This document shows, in pieces, positions 50,518-57,651 of a stretch of 64,000 nucleotides of DNA (position 1 is the first letter of the stretch; every line of letters begins with the position of its first letter). Made by a program: the position numbers and the translations under genes. The stretch is from JADKAV01 sp963732355 (GTDB lineage: Bacteria > Actinomycetota > Actinomycetes > S36-B12 > UBA10799): positions 310,001-374,000 of the forward strand of contig CAVSZD010000007.1 in NCBI GenBank assembly GCA_963732355.1, read 5' to 3'. The notes beneath the pieces are model-generated. The model was not told where the DNA came from. It ran no database searches and saw nothing but the letters and a program-made list of their open reading frames with translations.

Positions 50518-51573
50518 CTACTGAACCGGGCAGGGTGGCGGCGCGATCGTGCCCTCGAGAACGTCGACGGCCTCGCCCAACGTCTCCACGGCAGCCACGG
50601 TGAGCCCTTCGGGCGCCTTCTCGGCGGCCTCCGGACAGTTGTCCTTGGGGGCCAGGAACAAGGTCGCCCCATTGCTCGCGGCGGCAGCCATCTTCTGCTG
50701 TATGCCCCCGATGGCACCGACAGCCCCGTCGTAGTTCATCGTTCCGGTGCCGGCCACTGTGCGCCCATCGAGCAACTGCTCGGGCGTGAGCTTGTCGACG
50801 ATCCCCAAGGCGAAGATCAATCCCGCACTCGGCCCGCCCACGTCGTTGAGGTTGAACTGCACCTCGATCGGCGAGTCCGCGATGACACCCAAGCTCACAC
50901 CCAAGTAGCCCTTCGTGGGGTCGTCAGGGTTGGCAGCCGTGGTCACCTCGACCGCGCTGTCCTTGTCGTCACGCCGGATGTCCAGACTCACGCTGGCGCC
51001 CGGACCCCGCGCCCGGACCGCCTCGGCCAGTTCATCGGGACCGCTCACGGACTCTCCGTCCACCGCGAGCACGACGTCCCCGTGCTCGAGTTTGCCCTCA
51101 GCCGGCGATCCGGGAAGGACCTCGACGATCCACGGCCGCGTCTCTACAGGCTTGCCGACTTCCCGCAGCGCGGCAATCCTGGCCTTCTCCTGAGAATCGG
51201 CGAACGCATCCTGACCTGCCTGCTCGGCCTGATCGCCGGTGGTGTCCGGCGGGTACAGCAACTCGGTCGGGACCACCACGACCTCGGGATCCAACCATCC
51301 CGTGAAGGCCTCGAACAGGGTCATCGACCCGAAGGGCCCTCCTCGCTCGGACACAGTGGTCATGTCCAACTGGCCCTGCGTCGGGAACACCTTGGCCCCT
51401 TCGACGGTGATCACGGGTTCGCCGTCTGCCTCGCCCAACACGTCGAAGACCGGCCCCGGTGAGAGCCGAACATAGGGGACTTTGACCAGGTCGACGGCCA
51501 CGAGCACCAACAGCCAGCACACCAGGGACAACACCACGACCCGTTTGCGGTCAGTGTCGAACCAGCGCCTCAC
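50518..51573 (-). CDS. PDZ domain, Lon-like (YlbL-type) membrane protease
   Basis: From GTG 51573 the protein is 351 aa. One N-terminal helix (VVVLSLVCWLLVLVAVDLV) anchors it. Mid-protein is a PDZ domain (WIVEVLPGSPAEGKLEHGDVVLAVDGESV), and the C-terminus is an S16 Lon-type protease: catalytic Ser in GGPSAGL and Lys in IGGIQQKM. Relatives cut membrane or secreted proteins. The start overlaps the stop of a 44-aa gene (GTGA); a longer in-frame form exists but would cover that small gene. Confidence 0.9.
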   Translation of the reverse strand: MRRWFDTDRKRVVVLSLVCWLLVLVAVDLVKVPYVRLSPGPVFDVLGEADGEPVITVEGAKVFPTQGQLDMTTVSERGGPFGSMTLFEAFTGWLDPEVVVVPTELLYPPDTTGDQAEQAGQDAFADSQEKARIAALREVGKPVETRPWIVEVLPGSPAEGKLEHGDVVLAVDGESVSGPDELAEAVRARGPGASVSLDIRRDDKDSAVEVTTAANPDDPTKGYLGVSLGVIADSPIEVQFNLNDVGGPSAGLIFALGIVDKLTPEQLLDGRTVAGTGTMNYDGAVGAIGGIQQKMAAAASNGATLFLAPKDNCPEAAEKAPEGLTVAAVETLGEAVDVLEGTIAPPPCPVQ

Positions 51574-51704
51574 CGCTGCGTCCGAAGCGCCCGCTGCAGG
51601 GCGCGCAGATCCTTCTGGCGGACTCGCTGCCCGGCGGGCCGCAGGCGCCACCACGCTACCGCGAGCACGAGGATCGCGGGCAACCACCACAGCAGCACCG
51701 ACAT
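51570..51704 (-). CDS. 44-aa single-helix membrane protein
   Basis: The product has one hydrophobic helix (VLLWWLPAILVLAVAWW) followed by a strongly basic tail (RLRPAGQRVRQKDLRALQRA). Its stop overlaps the PDZ-protease start by GTGA, and it begins 6 nt after a TACCCT -10 box, so it is the leaderless first gene of the pair. It may assist or be a substrate of the protease. I know no family name. Confidence 0.6.
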   Translation of the reverse strand: MSVLLWWLPAILVLAVAWWRLRPAGQRVRQKDLRALQRALRTQR

Positions 51705-51710
51705 GGGTTC

Positions 51711-51716
51711 AGGGTA
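51711..51716 (-). promoter_or_regulatory. -10 box of a leaderless promoter
   Basis: TACCCT, 6 nt, then the ATG of the 44-aa membrane protein on the minus strand. Confidence 0.5.
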
Positions 51717-51823
51717 CGGGCTTCGGCGCGCCTTCACGCAGGGCGTAACGCGCGCGTTGGGGGCGAGCACCGGCGCGGCGTAGCCTAGAAGTCTGCTATC
51801 CCAGGACGAACAGGCGGCATTGC

Positions 51824-53110
51824 ATGAGCGGCGACCTTCCCTTCGGTTTCTCCCCGAATCCCGACGACCCGAACAATCCGGGCCAAGGCGGTTTCGACAT
51901 GTCGCAGCTCGGAGCGATGCTGCAGCAACTCGGAGCCATGCTCCAGAGCGGCCAGAACGAGGTGACCGGGCCGGTGGACTGGGACTTGGCCAAGAACCTC
52001 GCACGCCAGCAGATCAGCCAGAAGGGCGACCCGTCAGTCAACGACAACGACGTGCGCCGAGTCGCTGAGGCCTTCGACCTCGCGCAGTTGTGGCTGGATG
52101 CGGCAACCACCTTCCCGGCGGGTTCGGGCACCGCCGCGACCTGGAGCCGCAGCGAGTGGCTCGAGCAGACGTGGCCCGCGTGGCAGCAGATCATCGAACC
52201 GATCGCCGAGGGGGTCCAGAAGACCCTGACGTCGATGCCCGATCTTGGACAGATCAACCTGCAGGATCTCGGAATCCCGGGACTCGGCGAGAACATGCCA
52301 GCAGAGATGCCGGACTTGAACCAGTTGGCCGGACCGCTGATGAACATGGCTCGCCGCATGGGTGCAGCCATGTTCGGGGCCCAGGTGGGCAACGGTCTTG
52401 CGACCCTGGCCGACGATGTGCTGGGCGCAAGCGACGTCACGGTGCCGCTTACCAGCGACGGCCGTCCGGCCCTGGTGAGCGAGAACGTCAAGGCGTTCGG
52501 CGCTGACCTCGATGTGGAATTGACCGACCTGTACCTGTATTTGGCCCTACGGGAGGCGGCCCACCAGCGGCTCTACGCCCATGTCCCGTGGTTGCGAACC
52601 GCAGTGGAGACGGCGGTTCGTGTCTACGCCTCGGGGATCTCGGTTGACACCAGCAAGATCCAGGATGCGCTGCAAGGGATCGACCCTTCAGACCCGCAGG
52701 CGATGCAGGAGGTCATGTCCTCCGGGGTCTTCGAGCCGGCAGAGACCGAGGAGCAGAAGCAGGCCCTTTCCCGCCTTGAGACCCTGCTGGCCCTGATCGA
52801 AGGCTGGGTGCAGGAGGTCGTGTCTGCGGCCATCGACTCACGGATGCCCGCCGCCGAGCGGCTCGGCGAGACCATGCGCCGGCGGCGCGCCTCGGGCGGA
52901 CCAGCCGAGAAGACCTTCGCCACGCTTATTGGCCTCGAGCTTCGTCCCCGGGCGCTGCGCGAGGCGACGGCGCTGTGGACCCAGTTGCGCGAGACCCGAG
53001 GAGTCGAGGGCCGGGACTCGGTCTGGCGTCACCCCGATCTCATCCCCACCGCCGAGGACCTCGCCGACCCCACCTCGTGGCTGGAGGCAACCGGGGAGAT
53101 CGGCGACTGA
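51824..53110 (+). CDS. Zinc-dependent metalloprotease, DUF2342 family
   Basis: The 428-aa protein has a Gly/Pro/Asn-rich N-terminus (FGFSPNPDDPNNPGQGGFDM). A helical body follows with the family motif LYLYLALREAAHQRLYAHVP: the histidines and Glu fit a gluzincin-like site. The distal acid lies in LLALIEGWVQEVV. The C-terminal part (WTQLRETRGVEGRDSVWRHPDLIPTAEDL) is highly typical of the actinobacterial family (Rv3195 type). Biological substrates are unknown. It is divergent from the PDZ-protease unit. Confidence 0.92.
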   Translation: MSGDLPFGFSPNPDDPNNPGQGGFDMSQLGAMLQQLGAMLQSGQNEVTGPVDWDLAKNLARQQISQKGDPSVNDNDVRRVAEAFDLAQLWLDAATTFPAGSGTAATWSRSEWLEQTWPAWQQIIEPIAEGVQKTLTSMPDLGQINLQDLGIPGLGENMPAEMPDLNQLAGPLMNMARRMGAAMFGAQVGNGLATLADDVLGASDVTVPLTSDGRPALVSENVKAFGADLDVELTDLYLYLALREAAHQRLYAHVPWLRTAVETAVRVYASGISVDTSKIQDALQGIDPSDPQAMQEVMSSGVFEPAETEEQKQALSRLETLLALIEGWVQEVVSAAIDSRMPAAERLGETMRRRRASGGPAEKTFATLIGLELRPRALREATALWTQLRETRGVEGRDSVWRHPDLIPTAEDLADPTSWLEATGEIGD

Positions 53111-53323
53111 CCAATCGTTGTGCACAGCCGGTGCATAACTGAATCCCCTGATCAGCCCGCGAGTCGCCGCGACACGCAAACGGTCGATTCGGGCTTTTCC
53201 CCAGCGGTTCACAGGCTCATGGACAGGCCGTCCCCCGGCTTTCCACAGGTCTATCCACAGCGGTGGATTCGCGGTGGCGGATTCGTCTAGACGTTGCGAA
53301 TCGGGCTCCCATAACGTCAGTCG

Positions 53324-53395
53324 TGAACGAGGCCCCCGAGAGGGAAGCGGACCGCAGGGGAAGGCGGGAAGCAGACCAACCGGGGGCCTCGCTCT
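53324..53395 (+). ncRNA. Candidate small RNA: 11-bp GC stem with a purine-rich loop
   Basis: CGAGGCCCCCG (53328-53338) pairs perfectly with CGGGGGCCTCG (53381-53391) around a 42-nt loop containing three G-runs and GGGAAGC twice. A TAACGT -10-like box sits at 53312-53317, about 7 nt before a plausible start. No U-tract follows. An open frame (starting VNEAPEREADRRGRREADQP) also covers the region, so a small protein is not excluded. No known RNA family is recognised. Confidence 0.3.
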
Positions 53396-53424
53396 ATGTC
53401 CGGACCGGGGCCGCAGGCCTCCTG

Positions 53425-53492
53425 GTTAGAGGTTGTGCGGTTCGTTAGAGAAACAACGCGTGGATTCGCTAACCAGGACCACAACCTCTAAC
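53425..53492. repeat. Palindromic repeat, copy 3 (inverted orientation)
   Basis: 68 bp with outer arms GTTAGAGGTTGTG / CACAACCTCTAAC and some inner mismatches. The loop aacaacgcgtggattc is the reverse complement of the loop in copies 1 and 2. Confidence 0.88.
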
Positions 53493-53545
53493 GCGGGCAG
53501 CGCCACCAGGCCGCCGACCCACCCCGGCCATCCGCAGGCCTCCTG

Positions 53546-53613
53546 GTTAGAGGTTGTGCGGTTCGTTAGAGAAACAACGCGTGGATTCGCTAACCAGGAC
53601 CACAACCTCTAAC
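53546..53613. repeat. Palindromic repeat, copy 4 (inverted orientation)
   Basis: Identical in sequence to copy 3 over all 68 bp; second unit of the tandem array. Confidence 0.88.
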
Positions 53614-53667
53614 GCGGGCAGCGCCACCAGGCCGCCGACCCACCCCGGCGGATCCGCAGGCCTCCTG

Positions 53668-53735
53668 GTTAGAGGTTGTGCGGTTCGTTAGAGAAACAAC
53701 GCGTGGATTCGCTAACCAGGACCACAACCTCTAAC
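53668..53735. repeat. Palindromic repeat, copy 5 (inverted orientation)
   Basis: Identical to copies 3 and 4 over 68 bp; third unit of the tandem array. Confidence 0.88.
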
Positions 53736-53812
53736 GCGGGCAGCGCCACCAGGCCGCCGACCCACCCCGGCCATCCGCAGGCCTCCTGGTTAGAGGCAGC
53801 GCCACCACCCCC

Positions 53813-54625
53813 TCAAGCCCCCGTGAAGTCCGGCGACCGTCGTTCCCGCGCAGCCCGCAAGCCCTCCTGGGCGTCGCCTGTTGTCATCGTGACTGGTTGC
53901 ACTACGCCTTCCCACCGCAAAGCCTCAGCCAGGGTCTGCGGCGGCCGCGGGGACAATCCCTGCTTGGTCAGCCTGAGCGCCACGGGCGCGTTGGCTGCGA
54001 CCTGGGCGGCTTGCGCCAGGACCTCTTCAGGTTTCAGCTGCTGGGTCGCCACACCGCAGGCCAACATCTGCCCGGCGTCCAGGCTGCGCCCGGTCAGGAG
54101 CAGGTCGCGCGCCATCGCGGGGCCAACGGCCTCGGGCAGCGTGAAGGTCGTGCCCATCCCGGCGTGCAGCCCCAAGCGGGTGAACGGGACCGAGAACCGC
54201 GCCTGCGGTCCGACCCAGCGCAGATCGCAGGCCAGCGCCACAGCCGCCCCCGCCCCGACCGCCGGACCTTGCATGTAGGCGATCGTCGGCACCGCAAGAT
54301 CAACGATCGACAGCCAGTCCGCGTAGAACTCGTGCATACGCGCGCTCAACTCCGGGACCGACGAGGTGCCGCTGTCCGCCAGCCAGCTGAGATCCCCACC
54401 GGCACAGAACGCGGCACCCTCGCCGCGCACGAGCACAGCCCGCAGCTCGTCGATGCGTCCCAGCGCGGCCATCGCCGAGCGCCAAGCCTTCGTCATGGGT
54501 CCCGACATCGCGTTGCGACGCTGCGGATACGCGAGAACAACTTCAGCAATACCGGGCTCGTGCCATCTGACGAACAGATGGTTATCGGATGCCGACAAGG
54601 TGGAAAGCGGCGGGGCGAGTTCCAT
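53813..54625 (-). CDS. Enoyl-CoA hydratase/isomerase family protein
   Basis: The 270-aa crotonase-fold protein has the oxyanion-hole segments AAFCAGGDLSWLAD and MQGPAVGAGAAVALACDLRW, followed by FSVPFTRLGLHAGMGTTFTLPEAVG and a C-terminal helical trimerisation region. Such proteins hydrate or isomerise enoyl-CoA esters; the catalytic acids vary and the substrate is open. The start ATG lies 6 nt after TAGGGT (leaderless). It is divergent from the DUF5679 gene. Confidence 0.9.
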   Translation of the reverse strand: MELAPPLSTLSASDNHLFVRWHEPGIAEVVLAYPQRRNAMSGPMTKAWRSAMAALGRIDELRAVLVRGEGAAFCAGGDLSWLADSGTSSVPELSARMHEFYADWLSIVDLAVPTIAYMQGPAVGAGAAVALACDLRWVGPQARFSVPFTRLGLHAGMGTTFTLPEAVGPAMARDLLLTGRSLDAGQMLACGVATQQLKPEEVLAQAAQVAANAPVALRLTKQGLSPRPPQTLAEALRWEGVVQPVTMTTGDAQEGLRAARERRSPDFTGA

Positions 54626-54631
54626 AGCCGC

Positions 54632-54637
54632 ACCCTA
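54632..54637 (-). promoter_or_regulatory. -10 box of a leaderless promoter
   Basis: TAGGGT, 6 nt, then the ATG of the enoyl-CoA hydratase-family gene on the minus strand. Confidence 0.5.
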
Positions 54638-54703
54638 GCCACGTAGCATTTCGGCCAACGACAGCACAGCTTCGCGCGGACGCGAAGTGATAGGGAGTGG
54701 AAC

Positions 54704-54862
54704 ATGGCTGAGACCTACGAAGGCGAAGGCTACTGCGTCAAGTGCAAGACCAAGCGACCGCTGAACGGGGAGGTCCACGAGACCAACGGCCGTCGCATCG
54801 CCAAGGGCAAGTGCCCCGAGTGCGGCACCACGGTGACTCGCATTCTCGGCAAGAGCAGCTGA
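54704..54862 (+). CDS. DUF5679 small zinc-ribbon protein
   Basis: The 52-aa protein starts at ATG 54704 behind GGGAGTGG. It has two CxxC knuckles: GYCVKCKTKRPLNG and KCPECGTTVTR, forming one zinc ribbon. This short family is widespread in actinobacteria and of unknown function; a nucleic-acid or ribosome role is a common guess. A perfect stem-loop right after the stop ends its transcript. Confidence 0.85.
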   Translation: MAETYEGEGYCVKCKTKRPLNGEVHETNGRRIAKGKCPECGTTVTRILGKSS

Positions 54863-54868
54863 AACATC

Positions 54869-54906
54869 ACAAAGGCGGGCCTGCCATCAAGCGGGCCCGC
54901 CTTTGT
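54869..54906. terminator. Bidirectional stem-loop terminator
   Basis: A 12-bp perfect stem, ACAAAGGCGGGC (54869-54880) with GCCCGCCTTTGT (54895-54906), and a 14-nt loop. The A- and T-rich ends of the stem give short U-runs in both directions, fitting its place between the convergent DUF5679 and cyclodehydratase-like genes. Confidence 0.8.
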
Positions 54907-54913
54907 CATGCCG

Positions 54914-55678
54914 TCACGCAAGGCTGGGGTCAACGGTGACCGGGGCGGCTGGCTGAATCTGGCATACACAGCCGGATTCCACTGACCACACCCGCCAGAC
55001 AGGTCCCGCCTGAGTCGGGTCGAAGATCATCTCAAGACCGATCGTCCTTGGGTCATGTGCGATGAGCGCAACTCCGGCCGCTGCCTGCACCAGTTGTGCA
55101 GGTGTGTGCCACGTGGCCACCGTCGCCGCCTGCGCCACCAGATCTGCCCAAGCCTCGTCAGCGCGCGCCCAACCCCGATCGATACAGCCCGGGCAAGGCC
55201 CGGCGGACGCATCCAGCACGGGCCCGATGTGTACGGCCGTGGCAGAGAACCAAACAGGAACCAGCCTCTTGAGCAGGGGCGGAGCGTTGATCAAGGACGG
55301 CAGCTGGCCCTGGACGAAAACCACAACCTCCGCTTGGGGATCCACGGTCAAGCCCGCCTGAGTGAGCGCTCGCTCGAGCGGCTCGTGCACGACCCCACAC
55401 GGATGCAGAGCCACTCGGCACACAGCACGGGTGTACTGAACCAGACCCACCGCCTCCAACTGGTCGAGCAGTCCGGTCGCCTCGGAACTGGCGATCCCGT
55501 GCGCCTCGGCAGCGACCAAGAGCCTTTCCAGCGCCCGACCCCCGTTGACCAGCGCGAGCCACTTCGGCAGGTCCGGGGGCGCCCCTTCGATCACGACCGC
55601 GTGCCGGCCCCACCCGATCTGCAAGACATCATCTGCGCGCCACGCCATCAACGGGTTCCCGATCACTTTGGGCTTCAT
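54914..55678 (-). CDS. Cyclodehydratase-like / TOMM leader-binding-like protein
   Basis: From ATG 55678 the protein is 254 aa and begins MKPKVIGNPLMAWRADDVLQ. The pattern of LQIGWGRHAVVIEGAPPDL, a winged-helix-like stretch, then VVVFVQGQ and GPCPGCIDRGWARADEAW resembles the N-terminal half of E1-like bacteriocin cyclodehydratases, whose first domain binds leader peptides. No RiPP precursor or dehydrogenase gene is near. Actinobacteria carry this protein next to ABC1-kinase and whiB7 genes, so a housekeeping role is likely. RBS weak. Confidence 0.65.
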   Translation of the reverse strand: MKPKVIGNPLMAWRADDVLQIGWGRHAVVIEGAPPDLPKWLALVNGGRALERLLVAAEAHGIASSEATGLLDQLEAVGLVQYTRAVCRVALHPCGVVHEPLERALTQAGLTVDPQAEVVVFVQGQLPSLINAPPLLKRLVPVWFSATAVHIGPVLDASAGPCPGCIDRGWARADEAWADLVAQAATVATWHTPAQLVQAAAGVALIAHDPRTIGLEMIFDPTQAGPVWRVWSVESGCVCQIQPAAPVTVDPSLA

Positions 55679-55784
55679 CCCTGGATGCTCGCGCGATTGC
55701 GCTGTGGACAGCACGAGCGCTCCACAGGCACTTCGTGCTAAGCGGCCGTTGGTGGCCAGGCGGTTGTCAAGGCAGAATCGGGGT

Positions 55785-57113
55785 ATGGCCGAAAAGAATG
55801 ATGCGATGCCGAAGCGGGCCGTGACCCGAACTGCGCGCATGGCCGCCCTGCCCATCGGCTACGCCGGGCGAACAGCCCTGGGGTTGGGCAAACGCATCGG
55901 CGGCAAGCCCGCCGAGGTGGTCACCACGGAGATCCAGATGCGCACCGCCGAGCAGATGTTCAAAGTGCTCGGCGAGCTCAAGGGCGGGGCCATGAAGTTC
56001 GGCCAGGCTTTGAGCGTGTTCGAGGCGGCCCTTCCTGAGGAGGTGGCCGGGCCCTACCGAGCCACCCTCACACGTCTGCAGGACGCGGCCCCACCGATGC
56101 CGGCCCAGACCGTTCATGAAGTGCTGGCCGATCAACTCGGACCCGACTGGCGGGACAGATTCGCCGAGTTCGACGATGACCCAGCCGCCGCCGCCTCCAT
56201 CGGCCAGGTACACAAGGCCGTGTATCGCGACGGTCGGGCAGTGGCGGTCAAGGTCCAGTACCCCGGCGCGGGCAAGGCGCTCATGGGCGACCTGAACCAG
56301 GTCGCCCGGATGGGGAGAGTCTTCGGGGCGATGGTCCCCGGGATGGACATCAAACCCCTGATCGACGAGTTGCGCGCCCGGGTCGCAGAGGAACTGGACT
56401 ACCTCAAGGAGTCCCGTTCCCAGCGTGCCTTTGCGGTGGCCTACGAAGGGGACCCCGAGTTCCGTGTCCCACACATCCTGGCGGCTGCCCCGCTGGTGCT
56501 GGTCAGTGAGTGGGTCGACGGCGTCGGACTGTCGCACATCATCGCCGACGGGACCCGCGAGGAACGCGACCGGTACGCAACGCTGTATCAACGCTTCCAG
56601 TTGTCGGGGCCGGCGCGCGCGGGGCTTCTGCACGCAGATCCCCATCCGGGCAACTACCGGGTCACCGAGGACCAGAAACTCGCCGTTCTCGACTTCGGTG
56701 CCGTGGCCCACCTGCCGGATGGACTGCCTCGCGCCATGGGCCACCTGCTGCGGGTCGCGATGAACAACGACGCCGACGAAGTGCTTGAAGGCCTACGCGA
56801 AGAGGGATTCGTCAAACACGACATCGCCTTGGACGCCCAGGTTCTGCTGGACTACCTGTCACCATTGGTTGAACCTGCCCGCCACGACCTGTTCCACTAC
56901 GACCGCGACTGGCTGCGCGGGCAGTTCACCCGCCTCAAGGATCCGCGCAGTGAGGAGTTCACGGTCGGGCTCAAGCTCAACCTGCCTCCGAACTACCTGC
57001 TTATCCACCGGGTGTGGCTTGGAGGAATTGGCGTTCTGTGCCAGCTCGACGCCAACGTGGCCTCCCGCGCGGAGATCGAACGGTGGGTGCCGGGTTTCAC
57101 GGATCAGGGCTGA
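55785..57113 (+). CDS. ABC1/UbiB-family atypical kinase
   Basis: The 442-aa protein starts at ATG 55785, 6 nt after CAGAAT (a leaderless -10). It carries the KxGQ motif (GGAMKFGQALSVFE), the Ala-rich loop AAAASIGQVHKAV, AVAVKVQYPG with the catalytic Lys, EELDYLKE, HADPHPGNY and the metal-binding LDFGAVAHL. ABC1/UbiB proteins are ATPases that support isoprenoid-lipid or quinone metabolism. The position beside whiB7 and uvrD2 matches mycobacterial Rv3197, linked there to macrolide resistance. Confidence 0.92.
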   Translation: MAEKNDAMPKRAVTRTARMAALPIGYAGRTALGLGKRIGGKPAEVVTTEIQMRTAEQMFKVLGELKGGAMKFGQALSVFEAALPEEVAGPYRATLTRLQDAAPPMPAQTVHEVLADQLGPDWRDRFAEFDDDPAAAASIGQVHKAVYRDGRAVAVKVQYPGAGKALMGDLNQVARMGRVFGAMVPGMDIKPLIDELRARVAEELDYLKESRSQRAFAVAYEGDPEFRVPHILAAAPLVLVSEWVDGVGLSHIIADGTREERDRYATLYQRFQLSGPARAGLLHADPHPGNYRVTEDQKLAVLDFGAVAHLPDGLPRAMGHLLRVAMNNDADEVLEGLREEGFVKHDIALDAQVLLDYLSPLVEPARHDLFHYDRDWLRGQFTRLKDPRSEEFTVGLKLNLPPNYLLIHRVWLGGIGVLCQLDANVASRAEIERWVPGFTDQG

Positions 57114-57157
57114 CCGACGATGGTGGTAGCGGATGCCACCACCATCGCCTGCCATCT

Positions 57158-57457
57158 TCAGACCGACGCGAGCACTTCCCCGATCCGGCGCGTCATCCGT
57201 TCAGTCGCAGCTGCGTCGGTCTGGACCGCGTCCTTGCGGGGACGCCCGTTGCGCTTCGGGGAGGCGACGGGTAGACCACCGAGGAACAACTCACCTCCCC
57301 AAACGCCACAGGTCTCGCCTCTGTCCAGAGCGCCGGTCAAACAATCACGTCGCAAGGGACAGCCGATGCACGCGCCACGGGCACGGTCGATCTCACTGGG
57401 TACGTCGGAGAACCACAGGTCGGCCGGACCGGCCACACATGGGATCTCGATAGTCAT
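57158..57457 (-). CDS. whiB7: WhiB7-type Fe-S transcription regulator
   Basis: The 99-aa protein has four cluster cysteines (Cys7, Cys30, Cys33, Cys39), the signature GVWGGELF, and a C-terminal AT-hook KRNGRPRKD (residues 68-76). The AT-hook separates WhiB7 from other Wbl proteins. WhiB7 binds SigA and drives genes for intrinsic antibiotic resistance. The start ATG 57457 has GGAGG. Upstream lie an uORF and a terminator hairpin, as in mycobacterial whiB7, where impaired translation of the leader allows read-through. Confidence 0.92.
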   Translation of the reverse strand: MTIEIPCVAGPADLWFSDVPSEIDRARGACIGCPLRRDCLTGALDRGETCGVWGGELFLGGLPVASPKRNGRPRKDAVQTDAAATERMTRRIGEVLASV

Positions 57458-57480
57458 ACTTCACCTCCAAATCGGGCAAA

Positions 57481-57508
57481 CAAAAAGGCCGCGGTTTGCG
57501 CCGCGGCC
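57481..57508 (-). terminator. Attenuator in the whiB7 leader
   Basis: On the minus strand GGCCGCGG, a 6-nt loop (cgcaaa), CCGCGGCC, then TTTTTG: a canonical intrinsic terminator placed between the uORF stop and the whiB7 RBS. It would cut transcription unless leader translation stalls. Confidence 0.85.
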
Positions 57509-57526
57509 TGGTGGAATTCAGGAGTG

Positions 57527-57592
57527 CTATCCAGGACGCACCGCGCAGTAGGCAGCAGCAAACGCCACCGCATCAAAAGTGATCTTGTTCAT
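57527..57592 (-). CDS. whiB7 leader peptide (uORF), 21 aa
   Basis: ATG 57592 is preceded by AGGAG; the product is MNKITFDAVAFAAAYCAVRP plus Gly, then TAG. It ends 19 nt before the attenuator stem. Its length, alanine-rich sequence and place fit a translation sensor of ribosome-targeting drugs. The identity of the stalling codons cannot be read from one sequence. Confidence 0.8.
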   Translation of the reverse strand: MNKITFDAVAFAAAYCAVRPG

Positions 57593-57621
57593 CGTGCTGC
57601 TCCTCTCGTGCATCCCAGGAC

Positions 57622-57651
57622 AATCTACGTTGCGATCGCCATTCTACGCAA
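57622..57651 (-). promoter_or_regulatory. whiB7 promoter
   Basis: -35 TTGCGT (57646-57651), an 18-nt spacer, -10 TAGATT (57622-57627). The -35 overlaps the last codons and stop of uvrD2. The transcript would begin about 25 nt before the uORF. Confidence 0.6.

Larger units (their letters stand above)
53411..53809. repeat. Tandem array of ~121-bp units, each carrying the palindrome
   Basis: Three complete units (period 121-122 bp) and a shortened fourth share ccgcaggcctcctg before the palindrome and gcgggcagcgccaccaggcc after it. Units 1 and 2 are nearly identical; unit 3 has small changes before it (cggcggatccg in place of cggccatccg). In unit 4 only gttagagg (53789-53796) remains of the palindrome and runs directly into the flank, as if the hairpin had been deleted. 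Confidence 0.9.
53111..53812. other. 702-bp intergenic region with hairpin RNA candidate and tandem palindromes
   Basis: No credible protein gene lies here; the only open frames run through the palindromic repeats. The first ~200 nt hold nothing I can interpret. A long inverted repeat at 53328-53391 follows, then the tandem array at 53411-53809. Confidence 0.7.

Noticed and set aside
51574..51690. Longer N-terminus of the PDZ protease from an upstream in-frame start
   Set aside because: It would overlap the 44-aa membrane-protein gene, and the GTG at 51573 overlaps that gene's stop in a typical coupling arrangement.
53411..53809. CRISPR-like array because of three regularly spaced repeats
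   Set aside because: Repeats are 68-bp palindromes, the spacers are nearly identical to each other, and no cas genes are present; this is a tandem duplication.
54914..55678. A RiPP (TOMM) biosynthetic cluster around the cyclodehydratase-like gene
   Set aside because: No precursor peptide, dehydrogenase or exporter is present, and the gene sits in a conserved housekeeping block.
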